From contig CANSHD010000001.1 in assembly GCA_947646585.1 (NCBI GenBank), positions 625,210 to 689,209 on the forward strand: a stretch of 64,000 bases of DNA. The letters run 5' to 3'. A program made the translations under genes and the position numbers. This DNA is from an uncultured Alphaproteobacteria bacterium. Its GTDB lineage: Bacteria; Pseudomonadota; Alphaproteobacteria; Rs-D84. Positions 15,661-24,179 of this stretch are shown one piece after another. Within the stretch, counting starts at the first letter, position 1. Each line of letters begins with the position of its first letter. A model generated the notes under the pieces. The model was not told where the DNA came from. It was given only the letters and a program-made list of their open reading frames with translations, and did not search any database.

Positions 15661-16635
15661 ATGAACCAAAAATTTTTGGATTTTGTTCAGCCCTTTTTAT
15701 CCGCCCGCATGGCCGTTGCGGTCAGTGGCGGCGTGGATTCCGTCGCTTTGTTGCACTGGCTGGTGGCGGCGGGGGCAGACGTTGTGGTTTTACATGTAAA
15801 TCACGGCCTGCGCGCCGCCGCAACCGCAGAGGAGGAATATGTCCGTGAAACCGCCGCGCGCCTGGGCGTGCCGTGCCACGTGTTCCATTGGAGCGGGGAC
15901 AAACCGGCCGCCGGGCTTGAGGCTGCGGCCCGCACCGCCCGTTATCGCATGATGACGGACTTCTGCCGTGCGAACGGTCTGGAATACCTGGCCGTCGCGC
16001 ACCAGGCCGACGACCAGATTGAAACGTTTTTGATGAATCTGGCCCGGGGCAGCGGTGTTGCGGGTCTTTCCGGAATGCGCGCCGTGACAGTGCGCGACGG
16101 GGTAAAAATCTTGCGCCCGTTGCTGGGGGTGCCGCGCGCCGCGCTGGAAAAATATTGCAACGATAACAATATCCGGTATTTTTATGACGAAATGAATGAC
16201 GACGCGCGCTATATGCGTGTCCGCATTCGCAAAAACAGACATGTGCTGCGCGACATGCTCGGCATCAGTGACGAACGCATCCTGCTTGCCATGCGCAATC
16301 TGGGGCGCGCCCGCGATGCGGCGGCCTGTGATGTTTCGTCGGCGGTCGACAGTGTGATGGACGGCGACCGTGCGATTTTTTCTGATTCTTTTCTATTTGA
16401 CCTGGGCGCCGATATTGGATTACAGTTTATCGCGGCGCTTATCATGAAGATAGGTGGGGGGGAATATCAGCCGCGCTTAAAATCATTGGAAATGGCATTA
16501 GATAAACTAACGTCCGATTGTAAATTTACGCTGGGGGGGTGTGTTGTCAGACGCCTTGGCGATAAAATTTTAATCGCCCGCGAAGGTGCGCGTACAAGTT
16601 TTAGGAAAAGACATGAAAGCAAGCATAAAAAATAA
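15661..16635 (+). CDS. tilS: tRNA(Ile)-lysidine synthase
   Basis: 324 residues. Modifies C34 of the CAU-anticodon tRNA-Ile to lysidine so that it reads AUA. PP-loop AVSGGVDSVALLHWL at 21-35, then VLHVNHGLR and HQADDQIETFLMNLARGSG, all diagnostic. The C-terminal domain is short compared with E. coli TilS (about 430 residues), as in many alphaproteobacteria. A TAAAAT 9 nt upstream of the ATG suggests a very short leader. The 3' end overlaps ftsH by 23 nt, so the pair is cotranscribed, a common arrangement. Confidence 0.92.
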   Translation: MNQKFLDFVQPFLSARMAVAVSGGVDSVALLHWLVAAGADVVVLHVNHGLRAAATAEEEYVRETAARLGVPCHVFHWSGDKPAAGLEAAARTARYRMMTDFCRANGLEYLAVAHQADDQIETFLMNLARGSGVAGLSGMRAVTVRDGVKILRPLLGVPRAALEKYCNDNNIRYFYDEMNDDARYMRVRIRKNRHVLRDMLGISDERILLAMRNLGRARDAAACDVSSAVDSVMDGDRAIFSDSFLFDLGADIGLQFIAALIMKIGGGEYQPRLKSLEMALDKLTSDCKFTLGGCVVRRLGDKILIAREGARTSFRKRHESKHKK

Positions 16636-18511
16636 GAAAAACAAGTTCTTTGGAAATAAAAAGGGCGACGGTTCGTCTGTCTTTCTGGTAATTTTCGTCG
16701 CATTGTTTGTTGCGGTGATGCTGCGTGCGTTTATGGTGGGCGGCGGCACCCCGATGAACATGGGCGCGAACCGTGCGGCGCCGATAGAGCTGTCTTTTTC
16801 AGACGTGCTGCGCCGCGCGCCGGATATCAAAACCATGCAGATTCACGGCCAGGACGCGCGTGGAACCTTAAACGACGGTACGAATTATCGCGCGACAATC
16901 GCATACGACCCGGAATTGCTGGAAAAATTGGCCTCAAACGGCGCATCCATTTCTATTGACACGTCCAAGACATGGCTGGACCATTTAGGAACATGGGTTC
17001 CGATTTTGATGGGACTGCTGTTCATATGGTGGATATTCCGCGGAATGCGCGGCGCGGCGGGCGGCGGCATCGGACGCAGTATCATGGGGCAAAACCCGAC
17101 AAAAATCGCCACCGGCAGCAAGACCACATTCAAAGATGTCGCCGGCATTGATTCCGAAAAACAGGAATTGATGGAAATTGTCGATTTCTTAAAAAACAAG
17201 GACAAGTTCAAGGCCGTCGGCGCGCGTGTACCGCGTGGCATCTTGCTGTCTGGCCAACCGGGTACCGGTAAAACATTGCTGGCCCGTGCCATCGCGGGCG
17301 AGGCGAACGTTCCGTTCTTTGCCGCCTCAGGCAGTGACTTTTCCGGCATCATCGTCGGACTTGGCGTGGCGAAAATCAAAGAAATCTTTGAAATGGCGAA
17401 ACGCAATGCGCCGTGCATATTGTTTATCGACGAAATTGACGCCATCGGCCAGCGCCGCAGCCAGCATTCATTCAACGACCAGGACCGCGAACAGACATTA
17501 AACCAGCTGTTGATTGAAATGGACGGATTCTCGAACGATACGGGAATCATTGTAATCGGTGCGACAAACCGCGCGGATATGCTGGACCCGGCACTGTTGC
17601 GCCCGGGCCGCTTTGACCGCCAGGTTTATATTGAATTGCCGGATATGGCGGGCCGCCGCGAGATTTTGGATTTATATTCCAAAAAAGTGAAAATTGACGG
17701 CAAGGTGAACCTGCAGGACGTTGCCCGCGGCACCACCGGATTTTCGGGCGCCGACCTGGAAAACCTGTTGAACGAGGCCGCATTGCACGCCGTTCGCAGC
17801 GGGCGTCATGAAATCGCCCCCGCGGATATTGAAGAGGCGCGCGACAAAATTTTAATGGGTCCGCGCAAGATTCGCAAAATGCGCCCCGAGGATATTAAAT
17901 TAACCGCATATCACGAGGCCGGCCATGCATTCGTTTCCCAGATGTATGCGGACGTCACCGACCCGATACACAAGGCGACAATTATCCCGCGCGGCCGCGC
18001 GCTGGGCATGGTTCAGCATTTGCCGATAGACGACAAGGTATCGATGACAATATCCGAGGTTCGCGCAAATCTGGCCGTGTCACTGGCCGGCCGCGCCGCC
18101 GAAGAGGTTTTCTTTGGCGCCGACAAGATTACGACCGGCGCGGAATCGGATATCGCATCGGCAACCCGTCTGGCGCGTTATTCGATAACGACGGCGGGCC
18201 TGTCGCCAAAGATTGGCATGGTTGCGGTAAATCAGGCCGCCGCGTTCAATTCGCGCGCGCCGTTGGAAAACGCGTCTGAAAAAACGGCGGAGATAGTCGA
18301 TGGCGAAATTCGCGCATGGCTGGACCGGGCATACGCCGACGCATCAAAATTGTTGCGCGCAAACCGTGAAACGGTGCGTCGCCTGGCCGAAGAGTTACTG
18401 GCCAAGGAGACATTGACCGGCGAACAAATAAAGGCGATTGTGTCGGGCAAGAAAAAGAAAGCTGCCACACGGGGACGCAAAGATGCAAAATCCACAACAA
18501 AATCAAAATAA
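16613..18511 (+). CDS. ftsH: ATP-dependent zinc metalloprotease FtsH
   Basis: 632 residues from ATG 16613. Membrane-bound hexameric AAA+ protease of the inner membrane. Two TM helices (about 20-41 and 128-145) flank a periplasmic domain. The AAA module has GQPGTGKT as Walker A (usually GPPGTGKT), ILFIDEIDAIG as Walker B, and RPGRFDRQ as second region of homology; the zinc site is HEAGH with the downstream Asp in TTGAESD. Odd point: the pore loop, usually FVG in SGSDFVEMFVGVGA, reads SGIIVGLGVA, so the aromatic residue that grips substrate is Ile. It overlaps tilS upstream and the MBL-fold gene downstream. Confidence 0.95.
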   Translation: MKASIKNKKNKFFGNKKGDGSSVFLVIFVALFVAVMLRAFMVGGGTPMNMGANRAAPIELSFSDVLRRAPDIKTMQIHGQDARGTLNDGTNYRATIAYDPELLEKLASNGASISIDTSKTWLDHLGTWVPILMGLLFIWWIFRGMRGAAGGGIGRSIMGQNPTKIATGSKTTFKDVAGIDSEKQELMEIVDFLKNKDKFKAVGARVPRGILLSGQPGTGKTLLARAIAGEANVPFFAASGSDFSGIIVGLGVAKIKEIFEMAKRNAPCILFIDEIDAIGQRRSQHSFNDQDREQTLNQLLIEMDGFSNDTGIIVIGATNRADMLDPALLRPGRFDRQVYIELPDMAGRREILDLYSKKVKIDGKVNLQDVARGTTGFSGADLENLLNEAALHAVRSGRHEIAPADIEEARDKILMGPRKIRKMRPEDIKLTAYHEAGHAFVSQMYADVTDPIHKATIIPRGRALGMVQHLPIDDKVSMTISEVRANLAVSLAGRAAEEVFFGADKITTGAESDIASATRLARYSITTAGLSPKIGMVAVNQAAAFNSRAPLENASEKTAEIVDGEIRAWLDRAYADASKLLRANRETVRRLAEELLAKETLTGEQIKAIVSGKKKKAATRGRKDAKSTTKSK

Positions 18512-19139
18512 GTTTGAAATACTGCGTATGCCGCCGGAAAACACGAATTCCGTGTTGGTGGCATGTGGCGCGGACGCGGCGATTTTCGACCCGTGGGGGC
18601 GCGCGGACGACTGGTCGCGTGTATTGAGCGCGCGCGGATTAACCCTGCGCGAGATATATGCGACGCACGGCCATCCGGACCATATTTCCGCCGCGGCGGA
18701 CTTGTCGCGTAAATATAATGCGCCATGGTATATGTCGCCGGCTGACAATTCGCTTATCGGCTGGGGGAACGAGCTGCTGGATTTCTTTTCCATTCCGCAC
18801 ATATGCGCGCATTGCGCGAATCCGTCGCCGATTGTGCCGGGCCGCCGCAATGTGCTGGATAAAATACCGATGGATATAATCGCCGCCCCCGGACATACGC
18901 CGGGCGGACTGTGCTTTTATTTCCCGAATGAAAAAATATTGCTAACCGGCGACACCGTCTTTCACGACGGATTCGGCCGCTATGATTTCCCCGGCGGCAA
19001 CCAACAGGAACTGTTCCAATCGATTTCCAATCTGTATAACATGAACCTGCCGGCGGATACGTATGTCGTTCACGGCCACGGCACAGACTCCACCATTGCC
19101 GGACTAAAAGAATCCAACCCGTATTTTCGTGCGATTTAG
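18483..19139 (+). CDS. Metallo-beta-lactamase-fold hydrolase (glyoxalase II-like)
   Basis: 218 residues from ATG 18483, overlapping the ftsH end by 29 nt in another frame. The metal-binding THGHPDH motif lies near residue 61, the distal His in APGHTPGG, the bridging Asp in TGDTVFHDGFGR, and the last His in VVHGHGTDS. This spacing is of the glyoxalase II/rhodanese-linked small hydrolase type. Substrate unknown. Ends at a strong terminator, so tilS-ftsH-MBL is one unit. Confidence 0.85.
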   Translation: MQNPQQNQNKFEILRMPPENTNSVLVACGADAAIFDPWGRADDWSRVLSARGLTLREIYATHGHPDHISAAADLSRKYNAPWYMSPADNSLIGWGNELLDFFSIPHICAHCANPSPIVPGRRNVLDKIPMDIIAAPGHTPGGLCFYFPNEKILLTGDTVFHDGFGRYDFPGGNQQELFQSISNLYNMNLPADTYVVHGHGTDSTIAGLKESNPYFRAI

Positions 19140-19157
19140 AATAAGAAAATAAAAGAA

Positions 19158-19188
19158 CCGGCGGGCTGTCCCGCCGGTGTGTTTTTTC
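19158..19188. terminator. Terminator after the tilS-ftsH-MBL unit
   Basis: CCGGCGGGCTGTCCCGCCGG followed by TGTGTTTTTT; also positioned to end the convergent M23 gene. Confidence 0.85.
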
Positions 19189-19192
19189 CGAT

Positions 19193-20455
19193 TTACATTT
19201 GTATGAACAGGTTCGGCTTGTCTTTTAACTGCTCTATCGCCGTATCGACAACCTTGCGGTATTCGATGAACTTTTTTTTGTCCGCCGACCCCAGGTTGCT
19301 TATCGCCGGCAGCTTTACTGTCATCGGATTTACATGTTTTCCGTTTTTGATAATTTCATAGTGCAAATGCGGCCCGGTGGACAGCCCGGTGGAACCGGCG
19401 TATCCGATAATCTGGCCCTGGCGCACGGTTGTGCCGACATTTACGCCCTTGGCAAAGCGGGACATATGCGCATACAGGGTTTCAAATGTTCCGTTGTGAC
19501 GTATTTTTACGTAATTTCCGTGCCCGCGGTTATAGCTGCGTGCGACAACGCGTCCCGCACCGGCCGCCGGAATAGGGGTCCCTGTCGGCGCACGGAAATC
19601 AACGCCCTTGTGCGCGCGGGTATATCCCAGAACCGGGTGCTTTCTGCCGCCGGAAAAGCTGCTGGTGATTTTTGCATTGTTAATGGGCGTGCGCTTCAAC
19701 GATTTGATTGCACCGTTGCCGTTTTCGTCGTAATAGCCGGTTGTTCCGTCCGCCTTGCGGAAACGGTACATTTTTACGTCGCCGCGCAAAGACTTGAACG
19801 AAATCGCGATAACGTTGCCGTTGTCAATTTTCTGGCCGTTGGAATAGTTTTCCTCATACAGAACAGAGAAGTTCTGGCCCGCGCGTACGTCGCGTTCAAA
19901 GTCCATTTCAAACGCCAGCAGGTCATACACGTCGGCCAGTATGCCCGCCGGTATCCCCGCGCGCATTCCCGCCAGATAAAAGCTGTCGCCGTCCAGAATT
20001 TCGCCCGCACGATAAACCGCGCGCGTGTCGCGTTCGATATCAATCGTGTTGCACTGCCACGTGCCGTCTTCGCCGCATGTTAATTCCACCTGGCGCCACG
20101 GGGACGGGATAACGACGATTTTGGAAACCGGCGAATCGTCCTGTTCGCGGCGGAATTCAATCTTGTCCTTGTCCGCGCGCAGGGTTGAAATCCCCGCATC
20201 GGATTTCAAAACGTTTGCAATCGCCGTGATTTCATTGTGGCTCAGTCCCTGTTCCGACAGCAGCTTTGACAGTGTGTCGCCGGATGCGACCACCACCACC
20301 GAAGTGCATTCTTTGCTGCCTGCATCGCCACCAATTATGGTGCCGCGGCGGTTTGTGGCAACCACGTACGCCGCCACCAGTGTCATCAGGACGGCCATGC
20401 TGATAACCAGGCGCGTCAGGTTTTTAGTTGTCATAATATCTTTTGCTTTTTTCAT
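19193..20455 (-). CDS. M23 peptidoglycan endopeptidase (MepM-like)
   Basis: 420 residues from ATG 20455. N-terminal membrane anchor (about 12-32), a LysM/OapA-like stretch SGDTLSKLLSEQGLSHNEI (about 57-75), a central domain, and a C-terminal LytM domain with HKGVDF (first His and Asp) and HLHYEI (HxH zinc ligands). The domain order matches MepM/YebA-type D,D-endopeptidases that open cross-links for wall growth. The start is set by a minus-strand TTGATT-N17-TATAAT with +1 at the ATG. Divergent from prmC, sharing the palindromic -10. Confidence 0.9.
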   Translation of the reverse strand: MKKAKDIMTTKNLTRLVISMAVLMTLVAAYVVATNRRGTIIGGDAGSKECTSVVVVASGDTLSKLLSEQGLSHNEITAIANVLKSDAGISTLRADKDKIEFRREQDDSPVSKIVVIPSPWRQVELTCGEDGTWQCNTIDIERDTRAVYRAGEILDGDSFYLAGMRAGIPAGILADVYDLLAFEMDFERDVRAGQNFSVLYEENYSNGQKIDNGNVIAISFKSLRGDVKMYRFRKADGTTGYYDENGNGAIKSLKRTPINNAKITSSFSGGRKHPVLGYTRAHKGVDFRAPTGTPIPAAGAGRVVARSYNRGHGNYVKIRHNGTFETLYAHMSRFAKGVNVGTTVRQGQIIGYAGSTGLSTGPHLHYEIIKNGKHVNPMTVKLPAISNLGSADKKKFIEYRKVVDTAIEQLKDKPNLFIQM

Positions 20456-20460
20456 AAGCC

Positions 20461-20472
20461 CGATTATAATCG
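20461..20472. promoter_or_regulatory. Shared palindromic -10 of two divergent leaderless genes
   Basis: CGATTATAATCG reads the same on both strands and contains TATAAT in each direction. On the plus strand the -10 (20465-20470) is 6 nt before the prmC ATG (20477). On the minus strand the -10 (20463-20468) is 7 nt before the M23 ATG (20455), with TTGATT 17 nt further upstream. Neither gene has a Shine-Dalgarno. The two polymerases cannot bind together, so transcription must be mutually exclusive. Confidence 0.7.
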
Positions 20473-20476
20473 TTTC

Positions 20477-21238
20477 ATGAAAATAAATCAAGCCTTCACA
20501 ATCCTACAGCGTGCCGGCGGCCTGCGTGCCGCGCGAATTATAACTGATAACAATCGGAAACTGTCGCGTCTGGGGACGTATTTTATTGCATGGCGGTTAC
20601 GCCGCGGGACCCCTGTGGCAAAAATAATTCATCAAAAATGGTTCTATGGCCTGTCGTTTTATACAAACAGGCACACCCTGGACCCGCGGCCCGATACGGA
20701 AACGCTGGTCTCGGCGGTAATTGCCGACGGGGCGCCGGCGCCGCGTATATTGGATTTAGGCACGGGCACGGGTTGCGTGCTGATATCGTTGATAAAAAAT
20801 ATTCCCGGCGCATCCGGCACGGGCGTGGATTTGTCACGCGGTGCGGCGCGCGTCGCACGGCGCAATGTCCGTGCGTTGTGCCCGGGGCGCGCGACCATAT
20901 TGCGGCGCAGTTATCACCGCACGCAAATGCCCGGCGTGCCGTTTGATATAATCGTGTCAAATCCGCCCTATATTGCACGCGGCGACGCGCGTGTTGACGC
21001 CGGCGCCCGGCACGACCCGGCCATGGCCCTGTACGCGTCCGACGACGGATACGGGGAATATAAAGTCATTGCACGGAATGGGCGCGCCTGGCTGCGGACG
21101 GGCGGGCGTATTTATTTGGAAATAGGTGATGGCATGGCCCCCCGCGTCCGCGATATATTTGGATCGGCCGGCTGGCGCTTTGTCCGCGCGGAAAAAGATT
21201 TGGCCGGCATAACCCGCGTATTGGTGTTTGAAAAATAA
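20477..21238 (+). CDS. prmC: Release factor glutamine methyltransferase PrmC
   Basis: 253 residues. Methylates the GGQ glutamine of release factors RF1 and RF2. Seen: PRPDTETLV, the SAM-binding LDLGTGTGCVLISL and the catalytic SNPPYIARGD. The N-terminal helical domain that recognises release factors is shorter than in E. coli (277 residues). The start is set by a leaderless-type promoter. A sigma-70 promoter for the next gene begins 9 nt after its stop. Confidence 0.88.
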   Translation: MKINQAFTILQRAGGLRAARIITDNNRKLSRLGTYFIAWRLRRGTPVAKIIHQKWFYGLSFYTNRHTLDPRPDTETLVSAVIADGAPAPRILDLGTGTGCVLISLIKNIPGASGTGVDLSRGAARVARRNVRALCPGRATILRRSYHRTQMPGVPFDIIVSNPPYIARGDARVDAGARHDPAMALYASDDGYGEYKVIARNGRAWLRTGGRIYLEIGDGMAPRVRDIFGSAGWRFVRAEKDLAGITRVLVFEK

Positions 21239-21247
21239 AATTATACG

Positions 21248-21276
21248 TTGACATTTTCGCGTAAAAAATTTAGAAT
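21248..21276 (+). promoter_or_regulatory. Strong sigma-70 promoter before the Cys-rich gene
   Basis: TTGACA (21248-21253), 17 nt, TAGAAT (21271-21276); predicted +1 near 21283. The transcript meets a terminator-like hairpin (21291-21330) within 10 nt of its start. Confidence 0.75.
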
Positions 21277-21282
21277 GAGTGC

Positions 21283-21433
21283 AACTTATTACGCCTAATA
21301 AAAACCACCGTTTTTTTTAGGCGTTTTTTTATTTTCCCCAAAAACCAAATTCTACCCCTTTCCCCATTAGGGAAATATGCCTAAAAAAAACGGTGGTTTA
21401 ATATGGCACATCAAAAAGGGGGGAACACATACG
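21283..21433 (+). promoter_or_regulatory. Leader of the Cys-rich gene (class B) with hairpin and inverted repeat
   Basis: ACGCCTAA (21291-21298) pairs with TTAGGCGT (21317-21324), followed by seven T: a terminator-like hairpin. In addition a 20-bp arm at 21302-21321 (AAACCACCG, eight T, AGG) is the exact reverse complement of 21380-21399, which covers the first in-frame ATG (21377). Two exclusive structures are therefore possible. The block ACGCCTAATAAAA recurs at 49774 and, in related form, at 28039, each before a Cys-rich gene. Confidence 0.55.
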
Positions 21434-22120
21434 ATGGGAGCATATTTTAACAGATTTTACTGCATGATGGCGGCGATTGTAACGTCATATTTTGTGAACA
21501 TGATGTACAATATAAATTCGGCGTTGGCGGCATTCACGTGCCCCGACGGCACTGCATGCCAAACGGTAAGCAATTCATGGAATTGTGTCATCGTAAACGG
21601 CAGTTTTCGCGGCACAATGTTCCCGTATTCAGGCGGCAGTTATAGTACGGAGCTGGGCAATGGCGGCGGCAGTTGTAATTACATAGGTGCCGCATCCGTA
21701 TTAAAGGGCATGGTTCCGTCCGGTTATACATTGGCCGGTTGCTACAGTGACAATGCCGGTGGTGTCGCGCACAGTGGTCGCGCCGAATGTTCGTATAAAT
21801 CGTGCTATGCGGCCCCGGTGTCGCCGACGACAAAAAGCGTTAACTGCGGTGTTGTCACAATGTGCGGTGCATCGACCGCCACCGCATCCTGCAGCCAGTC
21901 CGGTCGTTTCGGATTCCTGACCAACGGCGGCAAGGGGTGTGAATGCTGTCCGACGCCCACCGGTGCCGCCGATTATCGTCCGCACGGCAGTTCCTCGGTC
22001 AATGTTTACGCCATATATAATGCGGCGGCAATATCGTCGTGTTATCTGGTTGGCAATTTTGAAGATGAAACCGGTGTATTCCAATTTACGGACGACAACA
22101 GATGTTACTACGCGTCTTAG
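21434..22120 (+). CDS. Secreted cysteine-rich protein, C-terminal CY...DxTG...CYY motif
   Basis: 228 residues from ATG 21434, which has AAAAAGGGGGG upstream; an in-frame ATG at 21377 lies inside the leader structure. Hydrophobic signal (about 9-30) ending NSALA. The mature part has about 18 Cys, low charge and many Gly/Ser/Thr, as in disulfide-bonded surface proteins. The C-terminus (CYLVGNF, then DETGVFQF, then CYYAS) matches the ending of four other proteins in the window. Function unknown. Its last 19 nt overlap the glycosyltransferase fusion downstream, so the two are probably coexpressed. Confidence 0.6.
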   Translation: MGAYFNRFYCMMAAIVTSYFVNMMYNINSALAAFTCPDGTACQTVSNSWNCVIVNGSFRGTMFPYSGGSYSTELGNGGGSCNYIGAASVLKGMVPSGYTLAGCYSDNAGGVAHSGRAECSYKSCYAAPVSPTTKSVNCGVVTMCGASTATASCSQSGRFGFLTNGGKGCECCPTPTGAADYRPHGSSSVNVYAIYNAAAISSCYLVGNFEDETGVFQFTDDNRCYYAS

Positions 22121-24123
22121 TTCAAACCGTCGCACGTGCGCGCATGCGTGTTATGAGTATGCGTCCCGTGCGGTATGTTAATTTCTGGCGCCGGTTTTAT
22201 AAAATGCGCCGTCTGGGCGTGCCGGTGTTGACGCTGCGCATGGCGGCGCGTCGCGGTATAACAAATATTTACCATTTGAACAAGGGGGTTGGCGACGGCC
22301 TGATGTTTGCGGGCGTCGCGCGCGAATATTATAAAAAGACGGGCGTGCGTCCATTACTGTATGTGCCGCAATGGCATATTTTTCGTTATATGGATTTCTG
22401 CTGGTATCTGTATGATTGGCGAATGCTGCCGGAAAATTATCCGGCCGATACGCAGCATACGATGGATGTTTTTTACAAATTTTATCTGTCCCAGGTTTCG
22501 GGATCGCCCCTTCGCCTTTCAAATGGCCATACCTTTAACCTGTACCCGTTGGAATATCTTAAAAACGTCTATGTTTGCGGCAACACGATTCAAAAACTAT
22601 ACGGCGGATTTCCGAAACGCGGCCAGATTTGCCAATGGGTCGCCAACCGCATGGGGATCGTCGGCGAAATAGATGTGCGTCCGGAAATTCGCTTAACGGA
22701 ATTCGAAAAAGACTTTGGCAAATTTGCCAAGGGCAAAATAGTAATCAAATGCGGCGGTAACGGGCCGTACAAGTACTTGATACCCAAAATCGCCCAGGGG
22801 ATAATAGACGAGCTGGCGGGCGAATACGAGTTTCTGCAGATAGGGGACTTTGGCGACCCCGTATTATATAACGCGGAACAGCTGTTTAAATTAAACCTGC
22901 GTGAGTTTGCAGGAGTACTCAGTCATGCGCGACTGTTTGTCGGGGCGATTGGCGGCATGATGCACCTGGCGCGTGCCGTGGATTGCCCGGCGGTCATATT
23001 GCATGGCTGCGAACACGATGATTTTTATTACCCGTCCCAGCGCAAGGTGTTTTCGGATAACCGCTGTATGGAGTGCGTCCGGCGCTGTTGGTGGCCCGAC
23101 AAAGACGATGAGCGCCGCTGCTTCAATCGGTACAGATGCATAACGGACTTTAATCCAAAGCGTGTCGCGGACATTATCCGCGCGGAATTAAAGCGTCCGC
23201 GCACTGCGGCGGCCACGCCCGATTTGTTTAAATGCGTCGGTCGGATGGTTGACTGTAACACGTCGGCGAACTGGTGGCTGACCCTGGATGACTTTTTCTT
23301 GGACTATGCCATCCCGACCCCGGCCGACGAATGTCGCGTCGCCTTGCCCGAATGTGCGTTTGATTACGGTATCGTAAGGCCCGACGGATACGCCATAGCC
23401 CAGATATCCGATATGCGGATTTTGAACCTGCACCCGATTGCATCTCGCCATTGGGGCAAAGAAATCGTATCGGACAGTCCGCTGCTGTTTCGCTTAACAC
23501 CGCGTCCGTCGTATTTTGCATATATATTAAAGATTGCGGAATTACAGCGCACCTGGACGCGTCAGTGGCACAAGGAAGCCCCGATTGACGACATAAAATA
23601 TTGGATGTCTGAAACCCAGCCCAAGAATGATTATTTTACTCTTGAGGGGTACGCACGCATAAATCACATGATGAATTTTTTCTTGTGGCACCAGGAAGAC
23701 ATCGTCCGCCGTCGCGGCGCCACGGATGGTGAAATCGCGGCGGCCAAGCGCAATATTGACAGATATAATCAAATGCGCAACGATTTCATGGAAAAAATGG
23801 ATGAAACAATAATAGAAATCCTGCAGCCGGCATTGCCGGGGGCGTTCAAGGCGCCGCTGAATACCGAAACAGTCGGGATGATTATGGACCGGCTGTCGAT
23901 TATGGCGCTAAAGATATATCACATGGACGAGGCCGCGCGCCGGCGGGGTAATGCCACGCGTTGTAATGAAATGCTGAAAACATTAAAGGCCCAGCGTTTT
24001 GATTTACTGGAATCTGTGAAGTTTTTATTGGTTGATTATATGAACGGCGCGCGCCGTCCCCAGACATACCGTCAATGTAAAATGTATAATGACCCGCGCC
24101 TGAACCCTGAAATGGCCAAATAG
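22102..24123 (+). CDS. GT9-like glycosyltransferase fused to DUF4254
   Basis: 673 residues. The N-terminal half (about 55-370) has the GT-B features of family 9/heptosyltransferases: NKGVGDGLMFAGVAREYYK near the N-terminus and GAIGGMMHLARAVDCPAVILHG for the nucleotide-sugar site. A Cys cluster follows (CMECVRRCWW). The C-terminal part (about 525-600) is DUF4254: FFLWHQEDIVRR, then IAAAKRNIDRYNQMRNDFMEKMD. DUF4254 usually stands alone in polysaccharide loci, so the fusion is unusual and points to a role in surface glycan assembly. The exact start is unsure: ATG 22102 overlaps the Cys-rich gene, while ATG 22144 and 22153 are alternatives. Confidence 0.75.
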   Translation: MLLRVLVQTVARARMRVMSMRPVRYVNFWRRFYKMRRLGVPVLTLRMAARRGITNIYHLNKGVGDGLMFAGVAREYYKKTGVRPLLYVPQWHIFRYMDFCWYLYDWRMLPENYPADTQHTMDVFYKFYLSQVSGSPLRLSNGHTFNLYPLEYLKNVYVCGNTIQKLYGGFPKRGQICQWVANRMGIVGEIDVRPEIRLTEFEKDFGKFAKGKIVIKCGGNGPYKYLIPKIAQGIIDELAGEYEFLQIGDFGDPVLYNAEQLFKLNLREFAGVLSHARLFVGAIGGMMHLARAVDCPAVILHGCEHDDFYYPSQRKVFSDNRCMECVRRCWWPDKDDERRCFNRYRCITDFNPKRVADIIRAELKRPRTAAATPDLFKCVGRMVDCNTSANWWLTLDDFFLDYAIPTPADECRVALPECAFDYGIVRPDGYAIAQISDMRILNLHPIASRHWGKEIVSDSPLLFRLTPRPSYFAYILKIAELQRTWTRQWHKEAPIDDIKYWMSETQPKNDYFTLEGYARINHMMNFFLWHQEDIVRRRGATDGEIAAAKRNIDRYNQMRNDFMEKMDETIIEILQPALPGAFKAPLNTETVGMIMDRLSIMALKIYHMDEAARRRGNATRCNEMLKTLKAQRFDLLESVKFLLVDYMNGARRPQTYRQCKMYNDPRLNPEMAK

Positions 24124-24143
24124 GACGGGGTATTGCGTGATAT

Positions 24144-24172
24144 TTGCAATGTTGGAACTTATGCCTTAATAT
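24144..24172 (+). promoter_or_regulatory. Leaderless promoter of the Smr-like gene
   Basis: TTGCAA (24144-24149), 17 nt, TAATAT (24167-24172), 7 nt, ATG 24180. Confidence 0.6.
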
Positions 24173-24179
24173 ATGGGTT

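Noticed and set aside
21291..21324. ACGCCTAA...TTAGGCGT as an integron attC site
   Set aside because: The R' and R'' core sites (RYYYAAC/GTTRRRY) are not both present, no integrase gene is near, and the T-run and position after a promoter fit a terminator better.
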